Assembly: GCF_002154725.1 (NCBI RefSeq)
Contig: NZ_MTAW01000084.1
Location: 1 to 64,000, forward strand
Length of the DNA: 64,000 nt
Origin: Nostoc sp. 106C
Lineage (GTDB): Bacteria; Cyanobacteriota; Cyanobacteriia; Cyanobacteriales; Nostocaceae
Direction of reading: 5' to 3'
Shown: positions 26,732 to 36,044 of the stretch, one piece after another
Layout of the letters: every line of letters begins with the position of its first letter
Position numbering within the stretch: position 1 is the first letter of the stretch
Position numbers and translations under genes: made by a program
Notes under the pieces: model-generated
What the model was told of the DNA's origin: nothing
Seen by the model: only the letters and a program-made list of their open reading frames with translations
Databases searched by the model: none

Positions 26732-26938
26732 CTGTGGGAAGGCTACGTAGGCAGGCTAAAAGCCGATGTTTCACCCAATGTAAAACTGCACTCATCAGGC
26801 TTTCCAAAGGAAAAAGGGTGAAAGGAATTGAACTTCCCTTTACCCTTGCTTGGCTGCTGGCAAACTTAGTTTTACAAGCAGCCCTATTTACCCTATTACC
26901 CCATCAATTTCTCTACGTTGAATCGCTTTGCTCTCTCG

Positions 26939-28366
26939 TTACTTTGCCGATGCGGCTTTTGAAAGAACTTCCAATGCACCTATATCCACAACTGGACGCC
27001 CGTCACCATTTCCATCTTGTGGACGGTTTAAGCCTACCAGATCGGTATTCGGTGCGCTGCTACCACTGAAATCTTTAACTCCAAAATCAATTGCGAAGCT
27101 ACCAGACCGGAGGGTAAAATTGCCTCTCGCTGGATCGCTAAATAGTGGATCTTTCCCAAGAATATTGTGAGTTAGCGAACTGGTGAATTTTGAGGAATTG
27201 TAGACTAGGTTGTAGTCGTATTGAGTGTTCTTGGCGTTATATATGTTGTTAACTATTGCATCCTTTTTGGCATACATAATGTTGTTGAACACTTTAACTT
27301 GATCGGCATCAAGCACTGTAATCTCCCCAGCTTGTCTCGTCTCAGGATACTGTGAATTTTGATACGTTGTGTTATTAACCACATCAACGTTGGCACTGCT
27401 GTATACCACGATGCCAGCACCGCCATTTTTATAAGATATGTTGTTGGCAATGAGAGTTTTGCCTCTATAGGGTTGATGAGTTGAATTGCTTTGAGTATTC
27501 ATAGTATCGTCAATCTCGATACCATTACCCTCAGTAATTTTACCTGACTCTTTCCAGGGAACTAAGCTTTTATTTTCATAGACAATATTTCCCCGAATAA
27601 TCATCTTGTATTGGCTGGTATTGTTGTCAGAATTCCAGTTATACAACATACCTAGGGTGTTGGCTCCCCAAGGAGTATAGAAGCAGTTCTGAAATAGAAC
27701 ATTATTCTCGTATGTGAGATAGTCTGATTTGATACTACTTATGCCTGCACCACCAAACTTAGAAACTTGGTTGTTGCGAACGACTATATGGTGGGAATTG
27801 GTAGTGATTTGAATTCCATTATTTGAGGTTTGGGGATTGTTGAGGTTGTTTTTTTGCTGTAGTGCATACTGCAAAGTGATATTGTCGTTGTTTCCTTCTA
27901 ATTTAAAACCCTCGACTGTAATGTAAGAAGACTTAACGATTTGAATGCCCGTGGTATTGTTGACTTTGACAAAGGGTTTATGTCCAGGATAGGCTTTGAT
28001 GGTAGTTGGAGTCTGTGGTGAGCCTTGTATATTTTGAATATACATCACCGCTTGGTTAGGGTTAGACCTCGTGTATGTTCCGTTCATGACATACACTGTA
28101 TCGCCTGGTTTTAAGACGTATGCTGCTTTGCCCAAGGAACGAAATGCAGTACTTTCCTTCAAGCCATTATTGTTATCATTTCCAGTTCCAGAGACATAGT
28201 AAGTCTTGCCAGTAGTACTCTGAGCTATTTTTGTACTTGCATTAGCATTTGTAGGTATCAGCTTTGGTGCAGACAAATCTGCATTATCCGAATATTCAGC
28301 TTTTAACCCACTACCATTGCCAAGATTGACAGGTTGAGTTATCGCAACCGGTTGATCTAAAAACAT
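26939..28366 (-). CDS. Right-handed parallel beta-helix protein (pectate-lyase-like fold)
   Basis: A 475-residue protein with the start typical of DUF1565/PL9-like beta-helix proteins, YYVSGTGNDNNNG near residue 50, then PGDTVYVMNGTYT and many N-rich coils (VVRNNQVSKFGGAG, IIRGNIVYENK, VVNNTTYQNSQ). The C-terminus VGLNRPQDGNGDGRPVVDIGALE is a common ending in secreted beta-helix proteins. The start at 28366 is supported by GGAG 10 bp upstream; the ORF could extend to 28450 without one. No classical signal peptide is seen. A polysaccharide-lyase or surface role is inferred. It converges on the other beta-helix gene. Confidence 0.8.
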   Translation of the reverse strand: MFLDQPVAITQPVNLGNGSGLKAEYSDNADLSAPKLIPTNANASTKIAQSTTGKTYYVSGTGNDNNNGLKESTAFRSLGKAAYVLKPGDTVYVMNGTYTRSNPNQAVMYIQNIQGSPQTPTTIKAYPGHKPFVKVNNTTGIQIVKSSYITVEGFKLEGNNDNITLQYALQQKNNLNNPQTSNNGIQITTNSHHIVVRNNQVSKFGGAGISSIKSDYLTYENNVLFQNCFYTPWGANTLGMLYNWNSDNNTSQYKMIIRGNIVYENKSLVPWKESGKITEGNGIEIDDTMNTQSNSTHQPYRGKTLIANNISYKNGGAGIVVYSSANVDVVNNTTYQNSQYPETRQAGEITVLDADQVKVFNNIMYAKKDAIVNNIYNAKNTQYDYNLVYNSSKFTSSLTHNILGKDPLFSDPARGNFTLRSGSFAIDFGVKDFSGSSAPNTDLVGLNRPQDGNGDGRPVVDIGALEVLSKAASAK

Positions 28367-29144
28367 AATTATGCGACTCCTAAGGTGTTTGAGAATTCTA
28401 GTAGCGCACTCCTGGTATGAGGCAACGGAAATCTGCAAATCACCGTTCAAAAAATATTCGCGATCGCTATAGATGCCTGGATAGTAAGTGTAAAGGCTCT
28501 CAGCCCAAAGTTTGAGCTAACTAAAGCCTTCACTGATGACGCTAAATTGGTAAATATTTTACAAACGATCTTACGTTTGTTTGTCATGCGATTGTTTGGG
28601 TGAAATCGCTTTGCTTAAACCTGACTCAGCTTACCATCCGTTTTTGTAGCACATGGTACACTTATGCCACTTTTAAATCTGTCACAATGTATAACTGATT
28701 AGAATACAACAGCCAAAGCTGTGACATAAATAAAAAGGCAAAAGATTTTGGCTCTACATCAACCTCAACATCCGCGTAGCAGGTTGGAGTAGTTCATGTA
28801 AGATGAGAATAAACAGAGAAAAGAAAGTTGAGAGCATTAATTAACTTTCTTTTCAACGCAATCACAAAGGTGTCGTAAATACTCACATATTTCTCTGTGT
28901 GTAATCGGAATTAATAGCGTACTGGTAATTCAGGTAGTACTTAACAGCCTACAGCAGGAGAGAAACTCTAAGACGTACCGGGAAAATTTACAACCACTGT
29001 CAAGTAATTACCAGAAAAATTGAGTACAAGCTTTATTGCGTAGCGATTGCAACTAGGAATATGGCAAGGGAAGTAAATCCGGCAGCCTTCTGTATGTTCC
29101 ACAGAATCAGCGATGCATTGCGCTCACCTAATGGAGGTGAAATT
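28367..29144. other. Divergent intergenic region, nothing firm
   Basis: The 778 bp between divergent genes are AT-rich and presumably hold both promoters. No ORF with family features, RNA gene or clear repeat is recognised. Confidence 0.4.
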
Positions 29145-29804
29145 ATGTCTAAAAAATTCCATACCCGCGCTGAAGCTGGTAAGATGTTAGCCAGAGAATT
29201 GACAGCCTATGCCAACTGCAAAGATCTGTTGGTTTTAGGTTTACCTCGTGGTGGTGTGCCCGTCGCGTATGAAGTGGCAAAAATACTAGGTGCGCTATTA
29301 GATATTTGTTTAGTCAGAAAACTTGGTGTACCAGGTCATAAAGAATTAGCAATGGGTGCAATCACGTCGGGTGGAATTCGGGTATTAAATTACGATGTTG
29401 TAAGTTCGTTGGGTATCACCAGTCAGACTATTGAGCAAGTAACGGCTGATGAATTGCAGGAATTGCAGCGTCGCGATCGCGCTTATCGTGGCGATCGTCC
29501 TCCCTTAAATGTCAAAAATCGTACTGTTATTGTTGTGGATGACGGTATTGCTACTGGCTCAACTATGCGTGCTGCTATTACTATATTGCAACAGCAACAG
29601 CCCAAGCGTATTGTTGTAGCAGTTCCAATCGCACCCCCAGAAATTTGTGAACAACTAAGTGAGCAGGTAGCGGAGGTTGTGTGTCTAAAAATGCCAGAGC
29701 GAATGTATGCAGTAGGTGTCTGGTATGATGACTTCTCCCAAACTACCGATGAAGAGGTATGTCATCTACTTGCTCAACAGTTAGCTGTTAGCAGTCACAG
29801 TTAA
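29145..29804 (+). CDS. Phosphoribosyltransferase-family protein
   Basis: A 219-residue type I phosphoribosyltransferase-fold protein. The PRPP-binding motif TVIVVDDGIATGST is near residue 128, and the N-terminal LPRGGVPVAYEVAK loop and LVRKLGVPGHKELAMGAI are typical of the predicted PRTases common near stress genes in cyanobacteria. The start is fixed by GGAGGTG just ahead of ATG 29145. The base substrate is unknown. Its stop codon overlaps that of the convergent egtB-like gene by 4 bp. Confidence 0.88.
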   Translation: MSKKFHTRAEAGKMLARELTAYANCKDLLVLGLPRGGVPVAYEVAKILGALLDICLVRKLGVPGHKELAMGAITSGGIRVLNYDVVSSLGITSQTIEQVTADELQELQRRDRAYRGDRPPLNVKNRTVIVVDDGIATGSTMRAAITILQQQQPKRIVVAVPIAPPEICEQLSEQVAEVVCLKMPERMYAVGVWYDDFSQTTDEEVCHLLAQQLAVSSHS

Positions 29805-31036
29805 GAATCTATTTTGTGATCAGCAACGCAGCGAAACCCTGTGAAAACCTGGCGCACGCTGGGATAATACCAGTTGCGAAAACTCGGACGTAGTACCCAA
29901 GGACGAGTTGCCCAACTACCGCCTTTTAAAACGCGATGCTTTTGGTCAAAATAAACTTGCGAGTAACCTATGTAAGGGTAACTTTGAAAACCTTGATAGC
30001 CAGCGAACCAAGAAGCCGTCCACTCCCAGACATTACCTAAAGTATCATACAAACCATAAGCACTTTGTCCCCCAGGATAAGCATCTACTGTTGTAGTTTT
30101 ACCAACTAGGCGATCGCAATTATAATTTTCAATTACTGTTTTTGCTTCTACATTCTGACTAGCAGCTTTTTCCCATTCAGCTTCTGTTGGTAGCCGCTTC
30201 CCGACAAACCGTGAGTATGCTTCTGCTTCGTACCAGCTGACACCACAAACTGGGTGATTACCCCAGGTAGGATCGTCATGCCAATACAGCGGTTGTTTTA
30301 CTTGCTCAGTTTGCAGCCAATTCCACCCAGCCTTTGACCACCAACGATCATCTTGATAGCCGCCTGCCTCTATGAATGCCCGATACTGCCGACAAGTTAC
30401 AGGGTAGCGGTCAATCCAATAAGTGTCTAAATATACTTTATAGGCTGGGGATTCATTATCCAAAGCATCAATAGAGTTATTACCCTGTTCAAATTCACCG
30501 CCTGGGATTTGAATCATTTCTTCGAGGTGATCAGGTGAAGCTTGGCTTGCTCTGTCAGCGCGGAGTAATTTGTTGTTCGATTGAGGAACTTTTGCTAATT
30601 CCAACACCATGCTAATAATTTCGCAGTGTTGGCTTTCGTGCTGAATCAAAAAGCGCCACAGACGCTCGTTTGGTTCAACATCAGCTACTTTCAATGAATC
30701 CAAAACTTTCACCCTAACCGTATCCAAGTAATAACGGATTTCCTCTAAATCAGGTAATTGCACACGCTTTACTTTGGGTAAACCATCAGCTGCAAACAGC
30801 TGACGGTATTGGGGAAACAAGCATGGTAAGCCTGCACTACGTTCTAGCAGCCACAAAGATTCTGTGTAAGCAATATGTCCTAAGTGCCAGCCAACAGGGC
30901 TAAAATCAGGATGGGGTTGACAACAAAATGTCTGCCTATCCATACCCTCAAACAGTGCCAGAGTTTTAGTCCGACATTCAAGGAACGCAAGATTTATAGC
31001 CTCTTTGAGACTAGATTTGTTCAAATTGGATATCAC
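29801..31036 (-). CDS. egtB: EgtB-like ergothioneine biosynthesis sulfoxide synthase
   Basis: A 411-residue protein with two domains. An N-terminal DinB-like domain has the three predicted iron-binding histidines (GWHLGHI and QHESQHCE). A C-terminal formylglycine-generating-enzyme-like domain follows (MIQIPGGEFEQGN, RYPVTCRQYRAFIEAGGY, RLPTEAEWEKAA, GLYDTLGNVWEWTASW, RVLKGGSWATRP). EgtB joins hercynine to gamma-glutamylcysteine or cysteine with oxygen. The start is taken as GTG at 31036, with GGGAGAAG in front, giving a 26-bp overlap with egtC. No egtD (histidine methyltransferase) is in the window. Related SUMF1-DinB proteins with other substrates exist, so the exact reaction is probable rather than proven. 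Confidence 0.82.
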   Translation of the reverse strand: MISNLNKSSLKEAINLAFLECRTKTLALFEGMDRQTFCCQPHPDFSPVGWHLGHIAYTESLWLLERSAGLPCLFPQYRQLFAADGLPKVKRVQLPDLEEIRYYLDTVRVKVLDSLKVADVEPNERLWRFLIQHESQHCEIISMVLELAKVPQSNNKLLRADRASQASPDHLEEMIQIPGGEFEQGNNSIDALDNESPAYKVYLDTYWIDRYPVTCRQYRAFIEAGGYQDDRWWSKAGWNWLQTEQVKQPLYWHDDPTWGNHPVCGVSWYEAEAYSRFVGKRLPTEAEWEKAASQNVEAKTVIENYNCDRLVGKTTTVDAYPGGQSAYGLYDTLGNVWEWTASWFAGYQGFQSYPYIGYSQVYFDQKHRVLKGGSWATRPWVLRPSFRNWYYPSVRQVFTGFRCVADHKIDS

Positions 31037-31799
31037 AGTCTTCTCCCACACTGATGATGCTATTTTCTTGGCAAGCTGTCCAATTACCTGTAAAGAGTGG
31101 TTCGGATGCAATAATTACTGCTCCGGGAAAAGTTGGATCGTCCTGCAACCAGTAAAGAGACGGAGCAGGTGATTTTGTACTAAAACGTGAAGCTATCAGG
31201 CGATCGCCATCACTAATTACTACGTTGGCATAAACATAAGTTTGATATTCCTTTGCCCATTCTCCTAGCTGAAGTAATGTGATGTGCAAAGCCTGCTCTA
31301 TACTCTTACCAGGGTTGGCTTGCAAATAATAGAGCAGCAAAGCAAAGATATGTTCCGAATCTGTACTTCCCTGGATTGATTGGTAAATTTCATCGCTGAG
31401 CCGATCGCGAATCGGTCTGTATAGCGTCTGCCGAAACTTGTCAATCCGTCCATTGTGAGTAAACAACAAACGCTGATACTTAAATGGCTGAGAATTACTA
31501 AAATCTAAGGCTTGACCTGGTGTAGCACTACGAACATAGGCTAAGATTCGTCCTGATTCGACATAGCGGCTCAAACTTGGCAGATTTTGGTCATTCCAAA
31601 TCGGCAAGGTATTTTTGTAAATAAAGGGTTCGGTATCCTTTTGCGAATGATACCAACCCATACCAAAACCATCAGCGTTCACCACTCCCGAAAGCATTTC
31701 GCGAGGTTGGTAACTCTGCACAATCAACGAATGTTCAGGCGTGTACAGTAGCTTTTCTAAAGAAACAGGCGAACCAAGGTAAGCAAGTAAACGGCACAT
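31011..31799 (-). CDS. egtC: EgtC-like class II glutamine amidotransferase
   Basis: A 262-residue Ntn-hydrolase of the class II glutamine amidotransferase type. Cys2, directly after the initiator Met (MCRLLAYLG), is the expected nucleophile. Other family motifs are NADGFGMGWY, RSATPG and FTHNGRIDKF. EgtC removes the gamma-glutamyl group from the EgtB product in ergothioneine synthesis. The 26-bp overlap with egtB supports that assignment over YafJ-type homologues. It lies 26 bp behind msrB on the same strand, forming a probable antioxidant operon msrB-egtC-egtB. Confidence 0.82.
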   Translation of the reverse strand: MCRLLAYLGSPVSLEKLLYTPEHSLIVQSYQPREMLSGVVNADGFGMGWYHSQKDTEPFIYKNTLPIWNDQNLPSLSRYVESGRILAYVRSATPGQALDFSNSQPFKYQRLLFTHNGRIDKFRQTLYRPIRDRLSDEIYQSIQGSTDSEHIFALLLYYLQANPGKSIEQALHITLLQLGEWAKEYQTYVYANVVISDGDRLIASRFSTKSPAPSLYWLQDDPTFPGAVIIASEPLFTGNWTACQENSIISVGEDCDIQFEQI

Positions 31800-31825
31800 A
31801 ATTAATTGGAATTTAAAATTGCTGC

Positions 31826-32320
31826 TCAGCTAGCAATAAACTTTAAAGCCACGCCATTCATGCAGTAGCGCTTACCAGTAGGTGCAGGACCATCGTTAAA
31901 TACGTGACCCAAGTGTCCACCACAACGATGGCAATGGACTTCAACTCTAGTCATAAAGAACGACTTGTCTACAGTTGTATCTGTTGCTTCTTCGATGGGA
32001 GCGTAAAAACTGGGCCAGCCTGTACCACTGTTAAATTTAGTCTCTGAGGAAAATAGAGGTAAATCACACCCAGCACAGACGTAAGTTCCTTGAGCATATT
32101 GCTTATCGAGGGGGCTAGTACCAGCGCGTTCGGTGCCATGTTTACGCAATACATGAAACTGTTCTGGTGTCAGGGTCTTGCGCCATTCTTCTTCAGTTTT
32201 GGTGATTTCAAATTCATTCTTTGCAGTTGTCATAACTTCTGATTTCCTTGTGAAATATTGTGATAAAAATGCTGTGCCAACGATGACTGCACTAGCTTCT
32301 AAAAAATACCGCTTGTTCAT
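31826..32320 (-). CDS. msrB: Peptide-methionine (R)-S-oxide reductase
   Basis: A 164-residue MsrB that reduces methionine-R-sulfoxide. The zinc site is Cys82/Cys85 (CAGC) and Cys130/Cys133 (CHRC). The catalytic Cys153 lies in RYCMNG, and GTGWPSF and HCHRCGGHLGHVF are diagnostic. Residues 5-22 are hydrophobic, so the long form may be membrane-anchored or exported. A cytoplasmic form from Met30 is the alternative. It heads the msrB-egtC-egtB group. Confidence 0.93.
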   Translation of the reverse strand: MNKRYFLEASAVIVGTAFLSQYFTRKSEVMTTAKNEFEITKTEEEWRKTLTPEQFHVLRKHGTERAGTSPLDKQYAQGTYVCAGCDLPLFSSETKFNSGTGWPSFYAPIEEATDTTVDKSFFMTRVEVHCHRCGGHLGHVFNDGPAPTGKRYCMNGVALKFIAS

Positions 32321-32688
32321 TATCCAGTTGCCGATTTACCTTGCTGAATCACCAGTATGAGCGATCGCCCTGAATTAACCCTGATAGAAACATTAAAATC
32401 ATCTAAGAATCATTGAGATCGGGACTATTAAAGGCTGGTTTAGGATCATCGACTGCAAAATGGAATCGTTGAGCCGGAAAATAAATGCTGTGGTAGTCGC
32501 GGATAATTAGTTCTGCTGGCAAATCCTCCTGGTTTCTTTGTCACGCTCTTTTTTAAGCTATTGCAAAACTATATTGTATCGAGAAAGCGAGGTCGTAATT
32601 CTGTCGTAATTCCCGACTCAATCTGCTAGTGATCGCTCAATTGATGAAACCAAAGAATTATACTTTTTTGGTACATGAGGATTTTGAT
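32321..32688. other. Divergent promoter region of msrB and the MAPEG gene
   Basis: The 368 bp hold a HIP1-containing stretch and AT-rich sequence. No ORF or structured element is recognised beyond the ribosome-binding site of the MAPEG gene (GAGG 8 bp before 32689). Confidence 0.4.
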
Positions 32689-33081
32689 ATGTCGCCTTGG
32701 ACTAGTCTCATCACTGCTTTAACACTGCTGCTGTACTCGGTCATCACAATTAATGTTGGTCGAGCCAGAGCCAAATATAAAGTACTACCTCCCCAAATGA
32801 CAGGAGACGCTGATTTTGAACGCGTGCTGCGTGTTCAGCAAAATACCCTAGAGCAAATGGTTGTCTTTGTGCCTGCTTTATGGTTATTTTCTTTCTACAT
32901 TAACCCTTTGTGGGGGGCAGTTATCGGTGCTATCTGGCTTGTGGGCCGAGTGGCCTACGCTTGGGGATACTATCAGGCGGCCGAAAAGCGAGCGATTGGC
33001 TTTGGCATTAGTTCTATCAGCGGTATAGTGCTACTTTTAGGTTCGCTCGTTGGTATCATCTTGTCTTTGGTGCAGCCATAA
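32689..33081 (+). CDS. MAPEG-family membrane protein
   Basis: A 130-residue protein with four hydrophobic segments and the MAPEG motif ERVLRVQQNTLEQMVVF around residue 45, which includes the glutathione-binding Arg/Asn/Glu region. MAPEG proteins are membrane glutathione transferases or related enzymes of the eicosanoid and glutathione type. The ATG at 32689 with GAGG in front is preferred to a GTG 60 bp upstream. A glutathione-linked detoxification role is inferred. Confidence 0.88.
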   Translation: MSPWTSLITALTLLLYSVITINVGRARAKYKVLPPQMTGDADFERVLRVQQNTLEQMVVFVPALWLFSFYINPLWGAVIGAIWLVGRVAYAWGYYQAAEKRAIGFGISSISGIVLLLGSLVGIILSLVQP

Positions 33082-33491
33082 GTCATTGTTAGAAGCGATC
33101 GCTATTTTTATACCAATTCACAAACAGCCTGATACATATAGATTGTTCATAGGGGTTTAGCGTAGCTAAACCCTTATTTGCGTATTTGTGTCATTATTTA
33201 CAATTTCTCATAACTTCAAAGCAAATTGCGATCGCCAAAAGCAACAGGGTGTGTGTAGAAAGCAAAGGTTACGACTCTAGCGAGAATTTGCCAAGTTAAC
33301 CTCCCTTATAGCTGACGAGTTTGGAGTAAGCACTAAAGCTTTTTGGTAATTTTTGCGTAATTTTTATTTATAAAACTATTGCCTCGCTCAGATGAAAATT
33401 CATGCAATTCTTAATAGATTATTTCGCCACAATAAATTAGCTATGTTCGATAATTAGTTCCAGATGAACTAGTCAGTAAAACTCAATATAT
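33082..33491. other. Intergenic region with hairpin
   Basis: A perfect 9-bp stem GGGTTTAGC-GTA-GCTAAACCC at 33153-33173 may end transcription of the MAPEG gene, although it lacks a T-run. The remaining sequence is AT-rich, and no further gene is seen. Confidence 0.5.
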
Positions 33492-34712
33492 ATGTTGTTA
33501 GCGACTGGACTATTAACAGCAAGTTTGCTGTTTTCGCATAGGTTCTTGACAGAAGCAACTCAGCAACAGTTATTACCAGTTGTACAGGTACAGTTACCCA
33601 AACAATCTGTTATGCCTAAAGCTGCTTTAAAAAGACTATTAACTACCGAACCAGTACAAGCTGACTGGTTTACTTCTGAGTTTTTAGAGCATGTGCCTAT
33701 CTCCCAGATTCAACAAATTATCTCTAGCTTGAAACAAGGACTAGGAGATTATCAAAAAGTTCAAGAACAAGGCAAAAACTACATAGTTGTGTTTAGTCGT
33801 GGTTATGTGCCAGCGCAAATTGCTCTCGATGCCAATGGTAAAATTGCCATGCTATTCTTTCGTCCGCCTATTGCTCAAGGCAAGACTTTAGAAGAAGCGA
33901 TCGCAGAATTTAAAACTTTACCTGGCAAAGTTAGTTTTTTAGTTTTAGAAGGAAAATCAGAACGAGCCGCATTAAATGCTAATACACCGCTAGCAGTTGG
34001 TTCGGCTTTTAAATTGGCAGTTCTTCAAACTCTCAAGTCTCAAATTGCTACGGGTAAGCGATCGTGGCGGGATGTTGTTGAGTTGCAACCTAGTTGGAAA
34101 AGTCTACCATCTGGGACTTTACAAACCTGGCCCGATCGCTCAATTTTAACTTTGCAAACATTATCTGCTTTGATGATTTCGCAAAGTGACAATACTGCCA
34201 CCGACAGCCTGATCGATATCATTGGACGACAAGCCATTGAATCTATTACACCCCGCAACCGTCCTTTACTAACTACCCGTGAATTCTTTGTGCTCAAAAG
34301 TGCTACGAACCAAAAGTTACTTCAACGCTATCGTCATAGTAATCAAGAGCAAAGAAGAGCAATTTTACAATCATTAGCTCAACAACCTCTGCCGGATATA
34401 AGTGAATTTGAGGCTAAACCAGTCGCTTTAGATATTGAGTGGTTTTTTACTGCTCAAGAACTTTGCAGCCTAATGGAACAGGTTGCCGATTTACCGCTAA
34501 TGAGTATTAATCCTGGCGTTGCCAATGCTGAAGATTGGCAAAGAGTAGCATTTAAAGGTGGCTCGGAATCAGGAGTATTGAATCTCACGACTTGGCTAAA
34601 AGCGAAGAATGGTAAGCAATATTGTGTTGCTGGCACTTGGAACAACGATGCACCTTTAGAAGAATCTCGTTTTTTGAGCATCTATGGAAGTGCGATCGCA
34701 GGTTTAAAGTAA
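33492..34712 (+). CDS. Secreted serine hydrolase of class A beta-lactamase fold
   Basis: A 406-residue protein with an N-terminal hydrophobic signal or anchor (residues 1-16). Residues 50-150 are a DUF3887-like accessory domain. The beta-lactamase/PBP-like domain has Ser171-x-x-Lys174 (GSAFKLAV), Ser232-Asp-Asn (SDN loop) and a KGG motif (FKGGSESGV) in place of KTG. These are the catalytic elements of class A beta-lactamases. In cyanobacteria such proteins are more often penicillin-binding-like or esterase-like than resistance enzymes. The substrate is unproven. Confidence 0.82.
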   Translation: MLLATGLLTASLLFSHRFLTEATQQQLLPVVQVQLPKQSVMPKAALKRLLTTEPVQADWFTSEFLEHVPISQIQQIISSLKQGLGDYQKVQEQGKNYIVVFSRGYVPAQIALDANGKIAMLFFRPPIAQGKTLEEAIAEFKTLPGKVSFLVLEGKSERAALNANTPLAVGSAFKLAVLQTLKSQIATGKRSWRDVVELQPSWKSLPSGTLQTWPDRSILTLQTLSALMISQSDNTATDSLIDIIGRQAIESITPRNRPLLTTREFFVLKSATNQKLLQRYRHSNQEQRRAILQSLAQQPLPDISEFEAKPVALDIEWFFTAQELCSLMEQVADLPLMSINPGVANAEDWQRVAFKGGSESGVLNLTTWLKAKNGKQYCVAGTWNNDAPLEESRFLSIYGSAIAGLK

Positions 34713-35309
34713 ACGATATTAACGCTCAAGGCTATGTAAAGCACCCTGAGTTTTAGTAGTTTTCGCGTTAACAGCTTTAATAAATTTTATTTATTATTTT
34801 AAAAACAAAGACTATTTGCTTTAATTATTAGTCTGGTTTTATCTTGTAAATATAAGGAATTAAACGCAAGTATTCAAAGTTTCCAGCTTGATTATGAATC
34901 AACTATGCCTATGAAATAGGATTTTAAATCACGATACAAGTATCTTTTTACCAATTACTCGCCTCTATTACAGTACAGGAATAATGCCCTATATGTATAT
35001 AGCATTAGGGGTGTTTTAAATTTGTAAAAAACTTTAATTATTGATGTAGTTAAGTTGTTAGCCCATCAATAATTAAGCCAAAATATAATTGCCATGTTCA
35101 AAAAATTAGGCTCAAGAAGATGACGTCTTCAGTAAGGTGATAAGTCGTCAGATAGATTACTCTGACTTGGTTTATTCATCTAGTTTCTTATCGCAATCAA
35201 AAACAAGCAGCATCAGCTTATAGTCATAAATTAACTATAAGTTGAGGATGCATTTGTAATTGAATTGCCAATTTTAAAGCCTAATTAAACTATCCATCCC
35301 TTAACTGCC
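34713..35309. other. Intergenic region with a perfect 13-bp inverted repeat
   Basis: TTAATTATTGATG at 35034-35046 and its complement at 35064-35076, with a 17-base loop, lie about 235 bp upstream of the DUF2808 gene. The remainder is AT-rich and holds no gene. Confidence 0.5.
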
Positions 35310-35813
35310 ATGAAGAATATTTCTAGTGTATCTAAAGCTGTGTTAGCTTTTGCTTTTGGAATATGTATGCTGCCTATTTCCAAAACCTATGCTATTGATG
35401 CCAGGACTACGTATAATGACACAAGTATCCCAGCAGTAACTTATTATTTCACTGTTGCTGTACCTGCTTCTGGGGGAAAACCCTTGCAACAAGTGACGCT
35501 GACGCAGATCGAAGGCAGCGAAGATATTGAGTTTGATGCTAAACAGAGTAGGGCTTTTGTGGGAACAAGCGATCGCGCAGGTGAAAAACTGCCAGTTTCC
35601 TTGGTAAAAAACCCAAGTCAAGACGATTCAGTAACAATCCAGTTCGCGCAGCCCTTACCATCAGGTAAAACTGTAACAATAGCTCTCAAGGCGTACAGTA
35701 ATCCTACTTGGGATGGTGTTTATTTATTTGATCTCAAGGCTGCTCCTGCAAATCAGAGTACAGAAAGTCAACCTCTTGGTATAGCTCGCTTACAATTTTA
35801 TTCAAACGACTAA
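35310..35813 (+). CDS. DUF2808 domain-containing secreted protein
   Basis: A 167-residue protein with a Sec signal peptide (residues 1-28, cleavage after TYA). The mature part matches the cyanobacterial DUF2808 family: VTYYFTVAVPASGGKPLQQVTLTQ, then the LPSGKTVTIALKAYSNP and WDGVYLFDLKA strands, and a C-terminal LGIARLQFYSN. The function is unknown; the domain looks like a beta-sandwich lectin or adhesin module exported to the envelope. A strong terminator follows. Confidence 0.88.
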   Translation: MKNISSVSKAVLAFAFGICMLPISKTYAIDARTTYNDTSIPAVTYYFTVAVPASGGKPLQQVTLTQIEGSEDIEFDAKQSRAFVGTSDRAGEKLPVSLVKNPSQDDSVTIQFAQPLPSGKTVTIALKAYSNPTWDGVYLFDLKAAPANQSTESQPLGIARLQFYSND

Positions 35814-35870
35814 GAGATTGATTTGAAAATAGAAATATACAAATCTCACCAAAAGATTTGTAATAGTTTT

Positions 35871-35902
35871 AAAGTACACCCTTAACAAGGTGTACTTTTT
35901 TA
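35871..35902 (+). terminator. Rho-independent terminator of the DUF2808 gene
   Basis: Stem AAAGTACACC / GGTGTACTTT with an 8-base loop and a following T-run, 57 bp after the stop. Confidence 0.85.
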
Positions 35903-35983
35903 TATTTATAGGCTATTTTAGTAATTTTTTATAAGCTTGCTATCTATAAATATGTATGCAATAATCTAAAATTGATTTTATAA

Positions 35984-36012
35984 ACTACGGTTTCTCAATC
36001 GGCTTAAAGTAC
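35984..36012 (-). promoter_or_regulatory. Dyad motif (site A) in front of the arylsulfotransferase gene
   Basis: On the minus strand this reads GTACT, 16 bases, ACCGTAGT, total 29 bp. It ends 32 bp before the start codon, where an operator overlapping the promoter would be expected. The same motif occurs at six other places in the organosulfur region. Confidence 0.6.
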
Positions 36013-36044
36013 TTTGTTTGCGAATTTAATATGGAAAGTCAGTC

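Larger units (their letters stand above)
26084..26938. other. Long spacer between convergent beta-helix genes
   Basis: The 855 bp hold a terminator (26128-26166), a palindrome (26700-26731) and otherwise AT-rich sequence. A plus-strand ORF at 26734-27069 overlaps the end of the minus-strand gene, has no family features and is not called. Confidence 0.5.

Noticed and set aside
26734-27069. 111-codon plus-strand ORF
   Set aside because: It overlaps the coding end of the beta-helix gene and begins inside a palindromic repeat region.
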